Origin: Monoplex corrugatus
Taxonomy: Eukaryota > Mollusca > Gastropoda > Littorinimorpha > Ranellidae
Direction of reading: 5' to 3'
Assembly: GCA_030674185.1 (NCBI GenBank)
Contig: CM060311.1
Coordinates: forward strand, 97,805,513 to 97,869,512
DNA: 64,000 bases
The position numbers were made by a program, and so were the translations under genes. The notes below the pieces were generated by a model. The model made no database searches and was not told the DNA's origin. It saw nothing but the letters and a program-made list of their open reading frames with translations. Positions 9,411 to 22,981 of the stretch are shown one piece after another (the first letter of the stretch is position 1; the number at the start of each line of letters is the position of its first letter).

Positions 9411-10002
9411 CTGTAACGTACACCACAGCAACATCAAGTAAAATACACAAACATTAAAATTCTCCAAACCACATCTATGTTATTCAAGTTCTTTCCTATG
9501 TAAATTCTAATGATTTTACAGTACAGGCCACTGATAACCCCAATTTCAGTTGGCTGAGGAATGCACCACTGTATACAGATAACTACATACATGTCACACG
9601 ATTTCTGCCAAAAAAAACCTGCCTGACTAACGAGACAATATTAACTAATTCAAATACCTGACATGCGCATAAAACTTTGTGCACCTCAAGACACAATGCT
9701 AAGCATTAACAAACGTGGAACAACACTGTCCAGTCTTTGTCTCCCTCATCCTAAGATGGATAAGGTGATGGAGCAACACAGATAAGAAATAAACATATAT
9801 ATATGTGACCAAATGTATAAAAGAAGATTGTAAAATGACGCACTGGTGACACGTACAGATCATGACTGTTACATCTTCGGACAACCAATTTCACACTATG
9901 CTACGTATTTGCAATCCACTTAATGCCTACCCTTCAGGAAATTAAACTTAGAACACTTAATGCCCACAAAATGACCAAATGCACAGAACTAAGCTGAAAC
10001 TC
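9411..10002. other. intron A'-B', alignable with module 1
   Basis: No gene. About 9475-9700 is alignable with 31320-31520 in module 1 (shared CACCACTGTAT, CTACATACATGT, GACATGC, CATAAAACT landmarks). This supports duplication of the whole block including introns. Confidence 0.6.
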
Positions 10003-10330
10003 AGCCCTGTAGGCATAAGGATACTGGGAAATCAAATGGTAGAGACGTCAGTCCTGTAGCCATAAGGATACTGGGAAATCAAATGGCAGAGACATCAGCC
10101 TGTAGCCATAAGGTTACTGGGAAATCAAATGGCAGAGACATCAGCCCTGTAGGCATAAGTTACTGGGAAATCAAATGGCAGAGACATCAGCCTGTAGGCA
10201 TAAGGTTACTGGGAAATCAAATGGCAGAGACGTCAGTCCTGTAGCCATAAGGTTACTGGGAAATCAAATGGCAGAGACGTCAGTCCTGTAGCCATAAGGT
10301 TACTGGGAAATCAAATGGCAGAGACATCAG
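10003..10330. repeat. ~47-bp minisatellite, about 7 copies
   Basis: Units contain CCTGTAGCCATAAGGTTACT followed by GGGAAATCAAATGGCAGAGAC, with GTAGGCATAAGG variants. It lies in the A'-B' intron of module 2 and is absent from module 1. Confidence 0.92.
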
Positions 10331-10743
10331 TACTATCTGGCCAGCTGAGGATAGTATCCATTCCTGTGTCTTGCTGCTTTTCTTTCTCTTACCTGTAACA
10401 AGGTCAGGTACCAAAAGCACAACTGTGTAAGCTGAAGGCAGCGCTACAGCTCTGGGTCATGTTCTGATCTATTCTTTAATTCTGTGCAAACCAAGTTTGA
10501 CTGGAAGGTAAACATTCTGCCACTTCACTATCCAAGTCTCTCTACTTACACTGATGGTAAATTAAAAATTCTGTTAAATCTCGCTGTTAATTTATATTCA
10601 ACAAGTGGTGCAAATATCACAACTAACATAACTAATGACTTCACAGACATATATTCCACAATATCTGATGTTCATGCAAACTTCCCAGTTGTACATTAGT
10701 CATATCTGAAACTCCACCGAAGACAGAAATGGTGTCAACTTAC
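10331..10743. other. intron sequence, no gene seen
   Basis: The last ~45 bases before the exon A' donor (CATATCTGAAACTCCACCGA …) match 33633-33677 in module 1. A plus-strand 71-codon frame (10484-10699) has no recognisable motif and no support. Confidence 0.5.
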
Positions 10744-10877
10744 ACAGCGTTATTGATGGTGAAGTGGTCAACACCAAACACACGGCCCAGCTTGTCCTGT
10801 CCGCAGTGCACCACACGGGGGTCCGTCTGGTCAAACAGCTGGTGATTCCTGATGTAGTTCTTCATGTGATGAATTAT
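10744..10877 (-). CDS. Mdm2-like: MDM2-like SWIB domain exon A' (second half of domain), module 2
   Basis: A 134-bp exon with a GTAAGT donor. The acceptor, CTGTTGTACAG, carries one change from the other copies. It encodes IIHHMKNYIRNHQLFDQTDP and then RVVHCGQDKLGRVFGVDHFT. Relative to exon A there are four nucleotide differences in 134: two silent, and two giving R to H. The F-G-V…F positions of the MDM2 pocket are kept. The MDM2 pocket methionine after Q-Y-I is replaced by Arg, as in all three copies. Confidence 0.87.
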
Positions 10878-11066
10878 CTGTACAACAGAACAACATCTGT
10901 CATACTCCTCCAACATAAATGGACGATGGACAAGAGACTTTCACCCACTCCATTACAATTTCAGATGCTGTCTGGGTGCTAATCTTTTGAATGAGACAAT
11001 AAAATGACATCCCATGCGCAGCATGCACTTTGCACACATAACCATAAAAAAATCCATTCTCATGGT

Positions 11067-14000
11067 TATTATTGTTGTTATCGTTACTGTTGTTTAAAGC
11101 CCAGCCGACTGCACAGAGCCATGTCAGTGCCACAACCATCTCACAAAGTACACCATACATCACACAGAGCCATGTCAGTGTTACAACCATCTCACAGTGT
11201 ACACCATACATCACACAGAGCCATGTCAGTGTTACAAACATCTCACAAAGTACACCATACATCACACAGAGCCATGTCAGTGCCACAACCATCTCACAAA
11301 GTACACCATACATCACACAGAGCCATGTCAGTGTTACAACCATCTCACAGTGTACACCATACATCACACAGAGCCATGTCAGTGCCACAACCATCTCACA
11401 GTGTACACCATACATCACACAGAGCCATTAGTGTCCCCCCCCCACCAGTGCTACAACCATCTCACAAAGTACACCATACATCACACAGAGCCATGTCAGT
11501 GTTACAACCATCTCACAAAGTACACCATACATCACACAGAGCCATGTCAGTGTTACAAACCATCTCACAAAGTACACCATACATCACACAGAGCCATGTC
11601 AGTGTACAACCATCTCACATGTACACCATACATCACACAGAGCCATGTCAGTGCTACAACCATCTCACAAAGTACACCATACATCACACAGAGCCATGTC
11701 AGTGCTTACAACCATCTCACAAAGTACACCATACATCACACAGAGCCATGTCAGTGTTACAACCATCTCACAAAGTACACCATACATCACACAGAGCCAT
11801 GTCAGTGTTACAACCATCTCACAGTGTACACCATACATCACACAGAGCCATGTCAGTGCCACAACCATCTCACAGTGTACACCATACATCACACAGAGCC
11901 ATGTCAGTGTACAACCATCTCACAAAGTACACCATACATCACACAGAGCCATGTCAGTGTTACAACCATCTCACAAAGTACACCATACATCACACAGAGC
12001 CATGTCAGTGTTACAACATCTCACAAGTACACCATACACCACACAGAGCCATGTCAGTGTTACAACCATCTCACATGTACACCATACATCACACAGAGCC
12101 ATGTCAGTGTACAAACCATCTCACAAAGTACACCATACATCACACAGAGCCATGTCAGTGTTACAACCATCTCACATGTACACCATACATCACACAGAGC
12201 CATGTCAGTGTTACAACCATCTCACAAGTACACCATACATCACACAGAGCCATGTCAGTGTTACAACCATCTCACAGTGTACACCATACATCACACAGAG
12301 CCATGTCAGTGTTACAACCATCTCACAAAGTACACCATACATCACACAGAGCCATGTCAGTGTTACAAACATCTCACAAAGTACACCATACATCACACAG
12401 AGCCATGTCAGTGTTACAAACCATCTCACAAGTACACCATACATCACACAGAGCATGTCAGTGTACATACCATCTCACAAAGTACGTACACCATACATCA
12501 CACAGAGCCATGTCAGTGTACAAACCATCTCACAGTGTACACCATACATCACACACGAGCCTGTCAGTGTACAACCATCTCACAATAGTACACCATACAT
12601 CACACAGAGCCATGTCAGTGTTACAACCATCTCACAAGTACACCATACATCAACAGAGCCATGTCAGTGCCACAAACCATCTCACATAAGTACACCATAC
12701 ATCACACAGAGCCATGTCAGTGTTTACAACCATCTCACAGTGTACACCATACATCACACCCCCAACCATCTCCAAGTGTACACCATACAATCACACAGAG
12801 CCATGTCAGTGTTACAACAATCTCACAGTGACACCATACATCACACAGAGCCATGTCAGTGTTACAACCATCTCACAAGTACACCATACATCACACAGAG
12901 CCATGTCAGTGTTACAAACCATCTCACAAGTACATCCAGTACATCATCACCGAGCCATGTCAGTGCTACAACCATCTCACATGTACACATACATCACACA
13001 GAGCCATGTCAGTGTTACAACCATCTCACAAAGTACACCATACATCACACAGAGCCATGTCAGTGTTACAAACCATCTCACAAGGGTACACACCATACAT
13101 CTACACCAGAGCCATGTCAGTGTTACAACCATCTCACAATGTACACCAACATCACACAGAGCCATGTCAGTGTTACAACCATCTCACAATGTACTCCATA
13201 CATCACACAGAGCCATGTCAGTGTTACAACATCTCACAAAGTACACCATACATCACACAGAGCCATGTCAGTGTTACAACCATCTCACAAATTTACACCA
13301 TACATCACACAGAGCCATGTCAGTGTTACAACCTCTCACATGTACACCATACATCACACAGAGCCATGTCAGTGTTCAAACCATCTCACAAGTTAAACAT
13401 ACTCACACAGAGCCATGTCAGTGTTACAACCATCTCACAAGTACACCATACATCAAACACGAGCCATGTCAGTTTCAACCATCTCACAAAGTACACCCTA
13501 CATCACACAGAGCCATGTCAGTGTTACAAACCATCTCACAAGTTACCACCATACATACACACAGAGCCATGTCAGTGTTACAACCATCTCACAGTGTACA
13601 CCATAACATCACACAGAGCCATGTCAGTGTTACAACCATCTCACAAAGTACACCATACATCACACAGAGCCATGTCAGTGTTACAACCATCTCACAGTGT
13701 ACACCAACATCACACGAGCCATGTCAGTGTTAAAACCATCTCACAATGTACAACCATACATCACACAGAGCCATTGTCAGTGTTACAACATCATCAGTAC
13801 ACCACTCACACGACCTTCATGTACACATCTCCAGTCACACATCACAGAGCCAGCTTCAACCACCAGTACACCTACATCACACAGAGCCATGTCAGTCAAA
13901 CACCACAAAGTAACCATCATCACACAGGCCAGTCAGGTACAACATCCACAGTACACCATACATCACAAGGCATGTCAGTGTCACATCTCACAAAGTCACC

Positions 14001-17000
14001 AACATCACCAGAGCCATGTCATGTACACCATTACAAGTACACCATAATCACACAGAGCCATGCAGGCAAACCATCTCACAGACACCATACACACACAGAG
14101 CCATGCAGTACAACCATCAGTGCCCATACATCACCAGAGCCATGCAGTGACACATCCACATGTCCCATACATCACGGCCATGTCAGTGACAAACTCACAA
14201 AGTACACCATACCACACAGAGCCATGCGGTACAACCTCTCACAGTACACCAACATCACACAGAGCCAGTCAGTTACAACCATCAGTCACCATCACACACA
14301 GAGCCATGTAGTACAACATCCAAGTACACCAACATCACACAAGCCAGTCAGTGTACAACCATTCACAAGTACACATACATCACACGAGCTTCATGTTCAC
14401 CATCTCACAGGTACACCAACATCACACAGAGCCTGTCAGTGTACAACCATCTACGTACACCATAATCACACAGAGCCATGTCAGTGTTAAACCATCTAAG
14501 TACACCATACATCACACAGAGCCATGTCAGTGTCAACCATTCACAGTACACCATACATCACACAGAGCCATGTCAGTGTTACAACCATCCAAAGTACACC
14601 ATACTCACACAGAGCCATGTCAGTGTTACAACCATCTCACAGTACACCATACATCACCAGAGCCATGTCAGTGACACCATCTCACAGGTACACCATACAT
14701 CACACAGAGCATGTCGTGTCAACCATTCACAAGTTACACATACATCACACAGGCCTGTCAGTGTACAACCATTCACAGTACACCATACATCACACAGAGC
14801 CATGTCAGTGTTACAACATCTCACAAGTACACCATACATCACACAGAGCCATGTCAGTGTACAACCATCTCACAGTACACCATACATCACACAGAGCCAT
14901 GTCAGTGTACAACATCTCACAAGTACACCATACATCACACAGAGCCATGTCAGTGTACAACATCTCACAAAGTACACCATACATCACACAGAGCCATGTC
15001 GTGTACAACCTCTCACAAAGTACACCATACCACACGAGCATGTCAGTTACACTCAATCAATACATCAACGAGCCATGTCGTGACAACCATCTCACAGGTA
15101 CACCATACATCACACAGAGCCATGTCAGTGTACAACCATCTCACAAGTACACCATACATCCACAGAGCCATGTCAGTGTTACAACCATCTCACAAAGTAC
15201 ACCATACATCACCAGAGCCATGTCAGTGTTACAACATCACAAAGTACACCATACACACACAGAGCCATGTCAGTGTTACAACATCTCACAAGTACACCAT
15301 ACATCAACAGAGCCATGTCAGTGTACAACCATCTCACAAGTACACCATACATCACACAGAGCCATGTCAGTGTTACAACCATCTCACAGTACACCATAAT
15401 CACACAGAGCCATGTCAGTGTACAACCATCTCACATGTACACCATACATCACACAGAGCCATGTCAGTGTTACAACATCTCACAGTACACATACATCACA
15501 CAGAGCCATGTCAGTGTACAACCATCCACAAGTTACACCATACATCCACAGAGCCATGTCAGTGTTACAACCATCTCACAGGTACACCATACATCACACA
15601 GAGCCATGTCAGTGACAACCATCTCACAAGTACACCATACATCACACAGAGCCATGTCAGTGTTACAACCATCTCACAGTGTACACCATACATCAACAGA
15701 GCCATGTCAGTGTACAACCATTCACAAAGTAACCATACATCACACGAGCCATGTCAGTGTACAACATCTCACAGTACACCATACATCACACAGAGCCATG
15801 TCAGTGTTACAACTCTCACAAAAGGTACACCATTACATTCACACAGAGCCATGTCATGTTACAACATCTCACAAAGTACACCATACATCACACAGAGCCA
15901 TGTCAGTGTTACAACCATCTCACAGTACACCATACATCACACAGAGCCATGTCAGTGTACAACCATCTCACAGGTACCCATACATCACACAGAGCCATGT
16001 CGTGTTACAACATCTCACAGTACCATACATCACACAGAGCCATGTCAGTGTTACAACATCTCACAGGTACACCATCATCACACAGAGCCATGTCAGTTTA
16101 CAACCATCTCACAGTACACCATACATCACACAGAGCCTGTCAGTGTTACAACATCTCACAGGTACACCATACTCACACGAGCCATGTCAGTGTACAACCA
16201 TCTCACAAAGTACACCATACATCACACAGAGCCATGTCAGTGCAAACCATCTCACAAGTACACCATACATCACACAGAGCCATGTCAGTGTTACAACTCT
16301 CACAGTACATCACAACGGCGTCAGTGTACAACCATCTATTACACCTACATCACACGAGCCATGTCGTGTTACAACATTCACAGTACACCTCATCACCAGA
16401 GCCATGTCAGTGTACAACCATCTACAAAGTACACCATACATCACACGAGCCATGTCAGTGTTACAACCATCTCCAGTACACCATACATCACACAGAGCCA
16501 GTCAGTGTACAACCATCTCAAGTTACACCATACATCACACAGAGCATGTCAGTGTTAAACATCTCACGTACACATACATCCAGACCATGTCAGTGCACAA
16601 CATCTCAAAAGTACACATACATCACACAGAGCCAGTCAGTGTTACAACATCTACAGTAACCATACATCACACAGAGCCATGTCAGTGTTACAACCATCTC
16701 ACAAAGTACACCATACATCACACAGAGCCATGTCAGTGTACAACCATTCACAAAGTACCACTCAACAGAGCCATGTCATGTTAAACCATCTCACATGTAC
16801 ACCATACTCACACAGAGCCATGTCGGTACAACCATCTCACAGTACACCATACATCACACAGAGCCATGTCAGTGTACAACCATCTCACAAAGTACACCAT
16901 ACACACACAGAGCCATTCAGTGTTACACCATTCACAGTGTCACCATACATCACACAGAGCATGTCATGTTACAACCATCTCACAAGTATACACATACTTC

Positions 17001-19912
17001 ACAAAGCCATTCATGGTTACAACCATCTCACAGGTAACCATACATCACACAGAGCATGTCAGTGTTACAACCATCTCACAAAGTACACCATACATCACAC
17101 AGAGCCATGTCAGTGTTACAACATCTCACATGTACACCATACATCACACAGAGCCTGTCAGTGACAACATCTCACAAAGTACACCATACATCACACAGAG
17201 CCATGTCAGTGTTACAACCATCTCACAAAGTACACCATACATCACACAGAGCCTGTCAGTGTTACAACCATCTACAACAGTACACCTTACATCACACAGA
17301 GCCATGTCAGTGTTACAACCATCTCACAGTAACACCATACATCACACAGAGCCATGTCAGTGCCACAACCATCTCACAGTGTACACCATACATCACACAG
17401 AGCCATGTCAGTGCCACAACCATCTCACAGTGTACACCATACATCACACAGAGCCATGTCAGTGCCACAACATCTCACAGTGTACACCATACATCACACA
17501 GAGCCATGTCAGTGCCACAACCATCTCACAGTGTACACCATACATCACACAGAGCCATGTCAGTGTTACAACCATCTCACAAAGTACACCATACATCACA
17601 CAGAGCCATGTCAGTGTTACAAACCATCTCACAAAGTACACCATACATCACACAGAGCCATGTCAGTGTTACAACCATCTCACAAAGTACACCATACATC
17701 ACACAGAGCCATGTCAGTGTTACAACCATCTCACAAAGTACACCATACATCACACAGAGCCATGTCAGTGTTACAACCATCTCACAAAGTACACCATACA
17801 TCACACAGAGCCATGTCAGTGTTACAACCATCTCACAAAGTACACCATACATCACACAGAGCCATGTCAGTGTTACAAACATCTCACAAAGTACACCATA
17901 CATCACACAGAGCCATGTCAGTGTTACAACCATCTTACAAAGTACACCATACATCACACAGAGCCATGTCAGTGTTACAACCATCTCACAAAGTACATCA
18001 TACATCACACAGAGCCATGTCAGTGCCACAACCATCTCACAAAGTACACCATACATCACACAGAGCCATGTCAGTGTTACAACCATCTCACAAAGTACAT
18101 CATACATCACACAGAGCCATGTCAGTGTTACAACCATCTCACAAAGTACACCATACATCACACAGAGCCATGTCAGTGTTACAACCATCTCACAAAGTAC
18201 ACCATACATCACACAGAGCCATGTCAGTGTTACAACCATCTCACAAAGTACACCATACATCACACAGAGCCATGTCAGTGCCACAACCATCTCACAAAGT
18301 ACACCATACATCAGACAGAGCCATGTCAGTGTTACAACCATCTCACAAAGTACACCATACATCACACAGAGCCATGTCAGTGTTACAACCATCTCACAAA
18401 GTACACCATACATCACACAGAGCCATGTCAGTGCCACAACCATCTCACAAAGTACACCATACATCACACAGAGCCATGTCAGTGTTACAACCATCTCACA
18501 AAGTACACCATACATCACACAGAGCCATGTCAGTGTTACAACCATCTCACAAAGTACATCATACATCACACAGAGCCATGTCAGTGTTACAACCATCTCA
18601 CAAAGTACACCATACATCACACAGAGCCATGTCAGTGTTACAAACATCTCACAAAGTACACCATACATCACACAGAGCCATGTCAGTGTTACAACCATCT
18701 CACAAAGTACACCATACATCACACAGAGCCATGTCAGTGTTACAACCATCTCACAAAGTACACCATACATCACACAGAGCCATGTCAGTGTTACAACCAT
18801 CTCACAGTGTACACCATACATCACACAGAGCCATGTCAGTGTTACAACCATCTCACAAAGTACACCATACATCACACAGAGCCATGTCAGTGTTACAACC
18901 ATCTCACAGTGTACACCATACATCACACAGAGCCATGTCAGTGTTACAACCATCTCACAAAGTACACCATACATCACACAGAGCCATGTCAGTGTTACAA
19001 ACATCTCACAAAGTACACCATACATCACAGAGAGCCATGTCAGTGTTACAACCATCTTACAAAGTACACCATACATCACACAGAGCCATGTCAGTGCCAC
19101 AACCATCTCACAAAGTACACCATACATCACACAGAGCCATGTCAGTGTTACAACCATCTCACAGTGTACACCATACATCACACAGAGCCATGTCAGTGCC
19201 ACAACCATCTCACAAAGTACACCATACATCACACAGAGCCATGTCAGTGTTACAACCATCTCACAAAGTACACCATACATCACACAGAGCCATGTCAGTG
19301 TTACAACCATCTCACAAAGTACACCATACATCACACAGAGCCATGTCAGTGTTACAACCATCTCACAAAGTACACCATACATCACCCAGAGAAAAAATAA
19401 ACAAGAACACCTGGTCATGAAAATTAAAAACACATATCAATGCATTCACACAATAAATCTAAGGACAGGCCCCTGGCACTGACCACTCTGTCCAATTAAT
19501 CACACAGGAGATTTTGAAAAAAACTTAAAGCAAATATAAACATAAGGACACTAAAACATATGTAACAGTGGGCCTGTATTACCTAAAATTGCTTCTGCAA
19601 ATTGCATTTCCTTAGAGCTATTTTTTTATAAATGCACTTAATATATGTACCAATTATCACTCCCAAGAGAAAGTATGTACGGCTATATAGAACGCATACA
19701 GGTGAAGCAGAAAATGGCAGGAAAAAATGACAGAAAGCAAAAGAGGAAGAAAGAAACAAAAGAGTGACAGAAAAGAGGAAATTTCTAGCACAAAATGTCT
19801 AGAAGATGGGAATACCATTTGTACTGAAAGAGTTCCCCAGCATCCCCACAGAATGTCCAGAAGGTGGGAATACTATTTATACTGAAAGGTTCCCCAGCAT
19901 CCCTACAGGGGA
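11067..19912. mobile_element. R1 repeat, copy b, split by an 8.3-kb array (A0'-A' intron)
   Basis: The left part (11067-11111) carries the GTTGTTTAAAGCCCAGCCGA head. The right part (19385-19912) carries the CACATATCAATGCATTCACA, ACGGCTATATAGAACGCATA, GACAGAAAGCAAAAG and AGCACAAAATGTCTAGAAG landmarks. Everything between is the 51-bp array, whose unit matches the CACAGAGCCATGTCAG…ACAACCATCTC segment normally found next to the head. The tail is also duplicated: two copies of a ~60-bp segment ending in CCCCAGCATCCC lie at about 19790-19910. Confidence 0.8.
11112..19384. repeat. 51-bp minisatellite, about 160 copies
   Basis: The unit runs CACAGAGCCATGTCAGTGTT, ACAACCATCTCACAAAGTAC, ACCATACATCA. 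Common variants are GTGCCAC for GTGTTAC and CACAGTGTAC for CACAAAGTAC. 51 is 17 codons, so three forward frames and one reverse frame (with MYGVLCEMVVTLTWLCV) stay open for hundreds of residues. These are not genes. About 11112-12400 and 17340-19384 are clean; about 12400-17340 is full of one- and two-base deletions. Confidence 0.97.
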
Positions 19913-20075
19913 CATTCTCATGGTTAGAAATGGTACACAGACAATTAAAAAAAGGTGATCAATACTATGGTGACATACGTTCCACTTGGACAGCAACCCA
20001 CATTTCATATGAAAAAAATTCCATCATGATCCAGTATAAAAAAAATTCATTTTAATCCAATCCAATTCCACTGAC
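19913..20075. other. intron just upstream of exon A0' donor side
   Basis: Short intron stretch alignable with 40830-40934 in module 1 (GGTGAYCAATACTATG, CATATGRAAAA, AATCCAATCCAATTCCACTG). No gene. Confidence 0.6.
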
Positions 20076-20150
20076 CTCATTCATTGTGAAGATTTCCCCC
20101 TGTGCCCCTCCTTCATGGAGTATCTCCAAGAATGCAGTACCGGCACGCCT
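20076..20150 (-). CDS. Mdm2-like: MDM2-like SWIB domain exon A0' (first half of domain), module 2
   Basis: A 75-bp phase 0-0 exon between GGTTACAG and GTCAGT. It encodes RRAGTAFLEILHEGGAQGEI followed by FTMNE. G-A-Q and FTM.E match vertebrate MDM2 G-A-Q and YTMKE. It is intermediate between modules 1 and 3: it shares LHEGGAQGE with module 3 and EIFTM with module 1. Confidence 0.87.
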
Positions 20151-20351
20151 CTGTAACCAACGTCACATTTCAGTAACCTTGGATTACAATAACATGTTTT
20201 AAATTGTTCATTTCTGTTTCAGGCTTGGGTCATCATCCATGTTCTTTCATAAAAAAAAGCATACTTTTTTTTTTAGCTTGTCCATGTGAATCTGTCAGAA
20301 CATAATGACTTTAACCATGGCTAAACGTTATGCTATTAAAACAGATGTTAA

Positions 20352-21032
20352 CCCTACCAGACCGAGTTCCCGCTATTGCGGGAATGACGAAAATGACTAT
20401 ATACCGAGTTCCCGCTATAGCGGGAATAGCACACTCACACAATCGTCACTTTATCAAGAGCTAAAAATAGCTACCGGACCGTTGCTAAGCGTCGCGTGAG
20501 CGTGTGTTCAGCCTATTGCAACTGTCTGCCTTTGTGTTGATGGTATTTTGAGGTGATTTGGGTGCAAAATTGGCCATGAAGCGAGCTAGTGATGAACCAA
20601 GCACTTCAACAGGTAAACGGGCGAGGCCAACTCGCTTCACAGTTCAACAAGTGGTGGACATTTTACAGATTGGAGAATTTGATCAGGAATACGTTTCCGA
20701 TTCAAGTGACGATGATTACGTTGATGAAGCATTGAGTGAAAGTGATGATTCTGACAATGAAAGAAGTAGGTCGAGACAGAGTGTTGGAAGAAGGGGGCGT
20801 GCCCGTACCCCCCAACCAAGTGATAGGGGAGATGCTTGTGTGATTGAGGGTTGGACTGGCGTTAGATGAAAGATAGGCCTATTTTCTACAATCTCTCCAC
20901 GTTTCATATAATTCTAACCATTGGTGTGCATGATATGAACAGTTTTCTAACGTATATACATTTTTTTCAAAATTTTGCTCAGGAGGCCAGGCAGGGGGCA
21001 CAATTACGCTCAGGGGCTAAGGTCTGGTAGGG
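20352..21032 (+). mobile_element. TTAA-flanked piggyBac-type element, 681 bp
   Basis: Flanked by TTAA at 20348-20351 and 21033-21036, with perfect 12-bp terminal inverted repeats CCCTACCAGACC / GGTCTGGTAGGG. Just inside the left end are two palindromes, TTCCCGCTATTGCGGGAA and TTCCCGCTATAGCGGGAA, a subterminal-repeat arrangement seen in piggyBac-like elements. The catalytic transposase domain is absent, so it is non-autonomous and must be moved in trans. Confidence 0.9.
20576..20869 (+). pseudogene. N-terminal remnant of a piggyBac-like transposase
   Basis: A 97-codon open frame from ATG. It begins MKRASDEPSTSTGKRARPTR and continues FTVQQVVDILQ. An acidic stretch follows (DSSDDDYVDEALSESDDSDN), then Arg/Ser-rich sequence. 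A short helix followed by an acidic tract is typical of the N-terminal end of piggyBac transposases. The DDE catalytic region is missing because the element ends 160 bp later. There is no intact transposase. Confidence 0.75.
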
Positions 21033-21036
21033 TTAA

Positions 21037-21454
21037 ATCATTCTAGTTAAGACAAATTTCTGCATATCATCCATTGCTTGACACCTTTTATGATATACAC
21101 CACATGTTCATGCCCACAATCATATAAGGGAACCATAAAACCTGTCCAAGAAGAGATTATTTCATTCTGCTGGTGTTGACTCACAATACATAACAGGCAA
21201 GCAGGTGTTGCTGTTGTTTTACGTCAATAAACATATAACCAAACAAGTAAACATATAACCAAACAAGCATGATTACTTACACCATTTCTTGTTCAATAAT
21301 TTATTAACAAAAGCAGGTTCTCCACATCACTAAGTCCAGACTTGTGTCTCAGAGACAAGTAGACAGTGGGGGAATCCTAAAATCTGTACGTACCAAAGAA
21401 GGCTGGTCAATCAAAACAAACAAATAAATTCTGAAACAAATTATAAATGATTAC
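21037..21454. other. intron sequence between TTAA element and exon N'
   Basis: No gene. It contains a short direct duplication AACATATAACCAAACAAG at about 21228-21265. Confidence 0.5.
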
Positions 21455-21694
21455 CATAGGGATGTGAACTGTGGTGACCTGTTCCTCCACAGAATACTGT
21501 TGGGAGGAAGAAGCAGAGTCAGGCTGTGGGTGTGGTTGTTGTTGTGGGTGTGGTTGTTGTTGTTGTGGGTGTGGTGACTGTGAAAGCCCACCCACTGTGC
21601 AGTGGGCAGCTTCACCCATACAATGCACCAGGCCACCCCCTGAAGACATGTCCAGGTCTGTCCTCACACTGCTGGCTCCACTGGTGACTTGTGG
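21455..21694 (-). CDS. Mdm2-like: MDM2-like exon N' (Q/H/P-rich N-terminal segment), module 2
   Basis: A 240-bp phase 0-0 exon with acceptor TGTTTTTCAG and donor GTAATC. It begins PQVTSGASSVRTDLDMSS, runs through PHPQQQQPHPQQQPHPQPDS, and ends SSSQQYSVEEQVTTVHIPM. It splices in phase 0 to exon A0'. VTT.HIP directly before the SWIB domain resembles VTTSQIP in vertebrate MDM2. It is 66 bp longer than exon N because of an extra GLVHCMGEAAHCTVGG segment and a longer Q/H/P run. It has an acceptor, so it is not the first exon. Confidence 0.68.
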
Positions 21695-22432
21695 CTGAAA
21701 AACAGTACAGGTATAATCAGTGTTACGCAGAGAGGCCTGGTTGATGTACAGGTAAAAAAACAGTACAGGTATAATCAGTGTTACGCAGAGAGGCATGGTT
21801 GATGTACAGGTAAAAAAACAGTACAGGTATAATCAGTGTTATGCAGACAGGCCTGGTTGATGTAAAGGTAGACTTCCCACCTAGTGTTATGCACACAGAG
21901 GCCTGGTTGATGTACAGGTAGACTTCCCACCTACTGTTATGCACAGAGGCCTGGTTGATGTAAAGGTAGACTTCCCACCTAGTGTTATGCACACAGAGGC
22001 CTGGTTGATGTACAGGTAGACTTCCCACCTAGTGTTATGCACACAGAGGCTGGTTGATGTACAGGTAGACTTCCCACCTAGTGTTATGCACACAGAGAGG
22101 CCCGGTTGATGTACAGGTAGACTTCCCACCTACTGTTATGCACAGAGGCCTGGTTGATGTACAGGTAGACTTCCCACCTAGTGTTATGCACACAGAGGCT
22201 GGTTGATGTACAGGTAGACTTCCCACTAGTGTTATGCACACAGAGGCCTGGTTGATGTACAGGTAGACTTCCCACCTAGTGTTATGCACACAGAGGCCTG
22301 GTTGATGTACAGGTAGACTTCCCACCTAGTGTTATGCACAGAGAGGCCTGGTTGATGTACAGGTAGACTTCCCACCTAGTGTTATGCACACAGAGAGGTC
22401 CGGTTGACGTACAGGTTGACTTCCCACCTTCC
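21695..22432. repeat. ~50-bp minisatellite next to exon N', about 14 copies
   Basis: Units contain GGCCTGGTTGATGTACAGGT followed by AGACTTCCCACCTAGTGTTATGCACACAGA. It starts almost at the exon N' acceptor. The same array with the same unit lies beside exon N (42420-43190), so it existed before the duplication. The first units are altered and contain AAAAACAGTACAGGTATAAT. Confidence 0.95.
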
Positions 22433-22981
22433 AATCCTACACAAGTTCGACCCCAACTCAAGGGGAAAAAATCAGTGCAACAACTTCCACTCTATCCAGC
22501 TGTGAATGAGCACAAGACTGTTCAGGGTTGGGGAAGATAAAGCATCAAGGTAGAGAAAAAGATAGGCAGTGCTGTTATAATGATTTCCCAAAGAAAAGTT
22601 GAGGTCTCCATAACCTCATTTCCCTACAACTGTAGTCATGGGATAATCTTTACCTAGCAGAACACACAGTTCTTCAGTCTCTAAAAACGCGCCCTACAAA
22701 AGATCATGAGGGTGTAAAATAGCTGACAGCTGGCCAATGTTGGGTAACTTTTGTGGGTAATGCCCACACATGAAGATCAGGTATACAGATATATCAGATA
22801 TTTACTGTTGGTTGGTATTAAAAGTTGTCATTACAAGGTTAGTCAGTCTGGAATTAATTGTGGGTCACAGTAAACATGTTTATTAAACGCAATTATAGGG
22901 GAAAAATTCTTTATAATAATACGTACTATACTATACTATACAAATGCAGAATGGCACTACAAGGTTAGAAGGTAACCTGGT
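22433..22981. other. intron sequence alignable with module 1
   Basis: Contains GACTGTTCAGGGTTGGGGAA, GATAAAGCAT and GAGGTCTC landmarks in the same order as 43270-43400. No gene. About 22920-22945 has an (ACTAT)n-like run. Confidence 0.55.

Larger units (their letters stand above)
6466..21694 (-). other. Mdm2-like: MDM2-like exon module 2
   Basis: The middle copy of the exon block, transcribed right to left. Exons are N' 21455-21694, A0' 20076-20150, A' 10744-10877, B' 9293-9410, C' 8293-8455, F' 7884-7988 and D' 6466-6599. Phases run 0-0, 0-0, 0-2, 2-0, 0-1, 1-1 and 1-0, so all seven splice in frame to about 303 codons with no stop. The encoded parts are a Q/H/P-rich N-terminal region, a SWIB domain (A0'-A' and the start of B'), a basic segment, a Ser/Thr/Gly-rich linker, an FDESL-containing segment and an acidic IEYGDEVDG segment. 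In vertebrate MDM2 the SWIB domain binds p53 and is followed by a zinc finger and a RING E3 ligase domain. Neither was found here. No start codon exon was identified. Confidence 0.8.

Noticed and set aside
11004..19482. Overlapping forward and reverse open frames of 460-840 codons
   Set aside because: The 51-bp unit is 17 codons, so four frames stay open without selection. No start context, splice sites or non-repeat domains.
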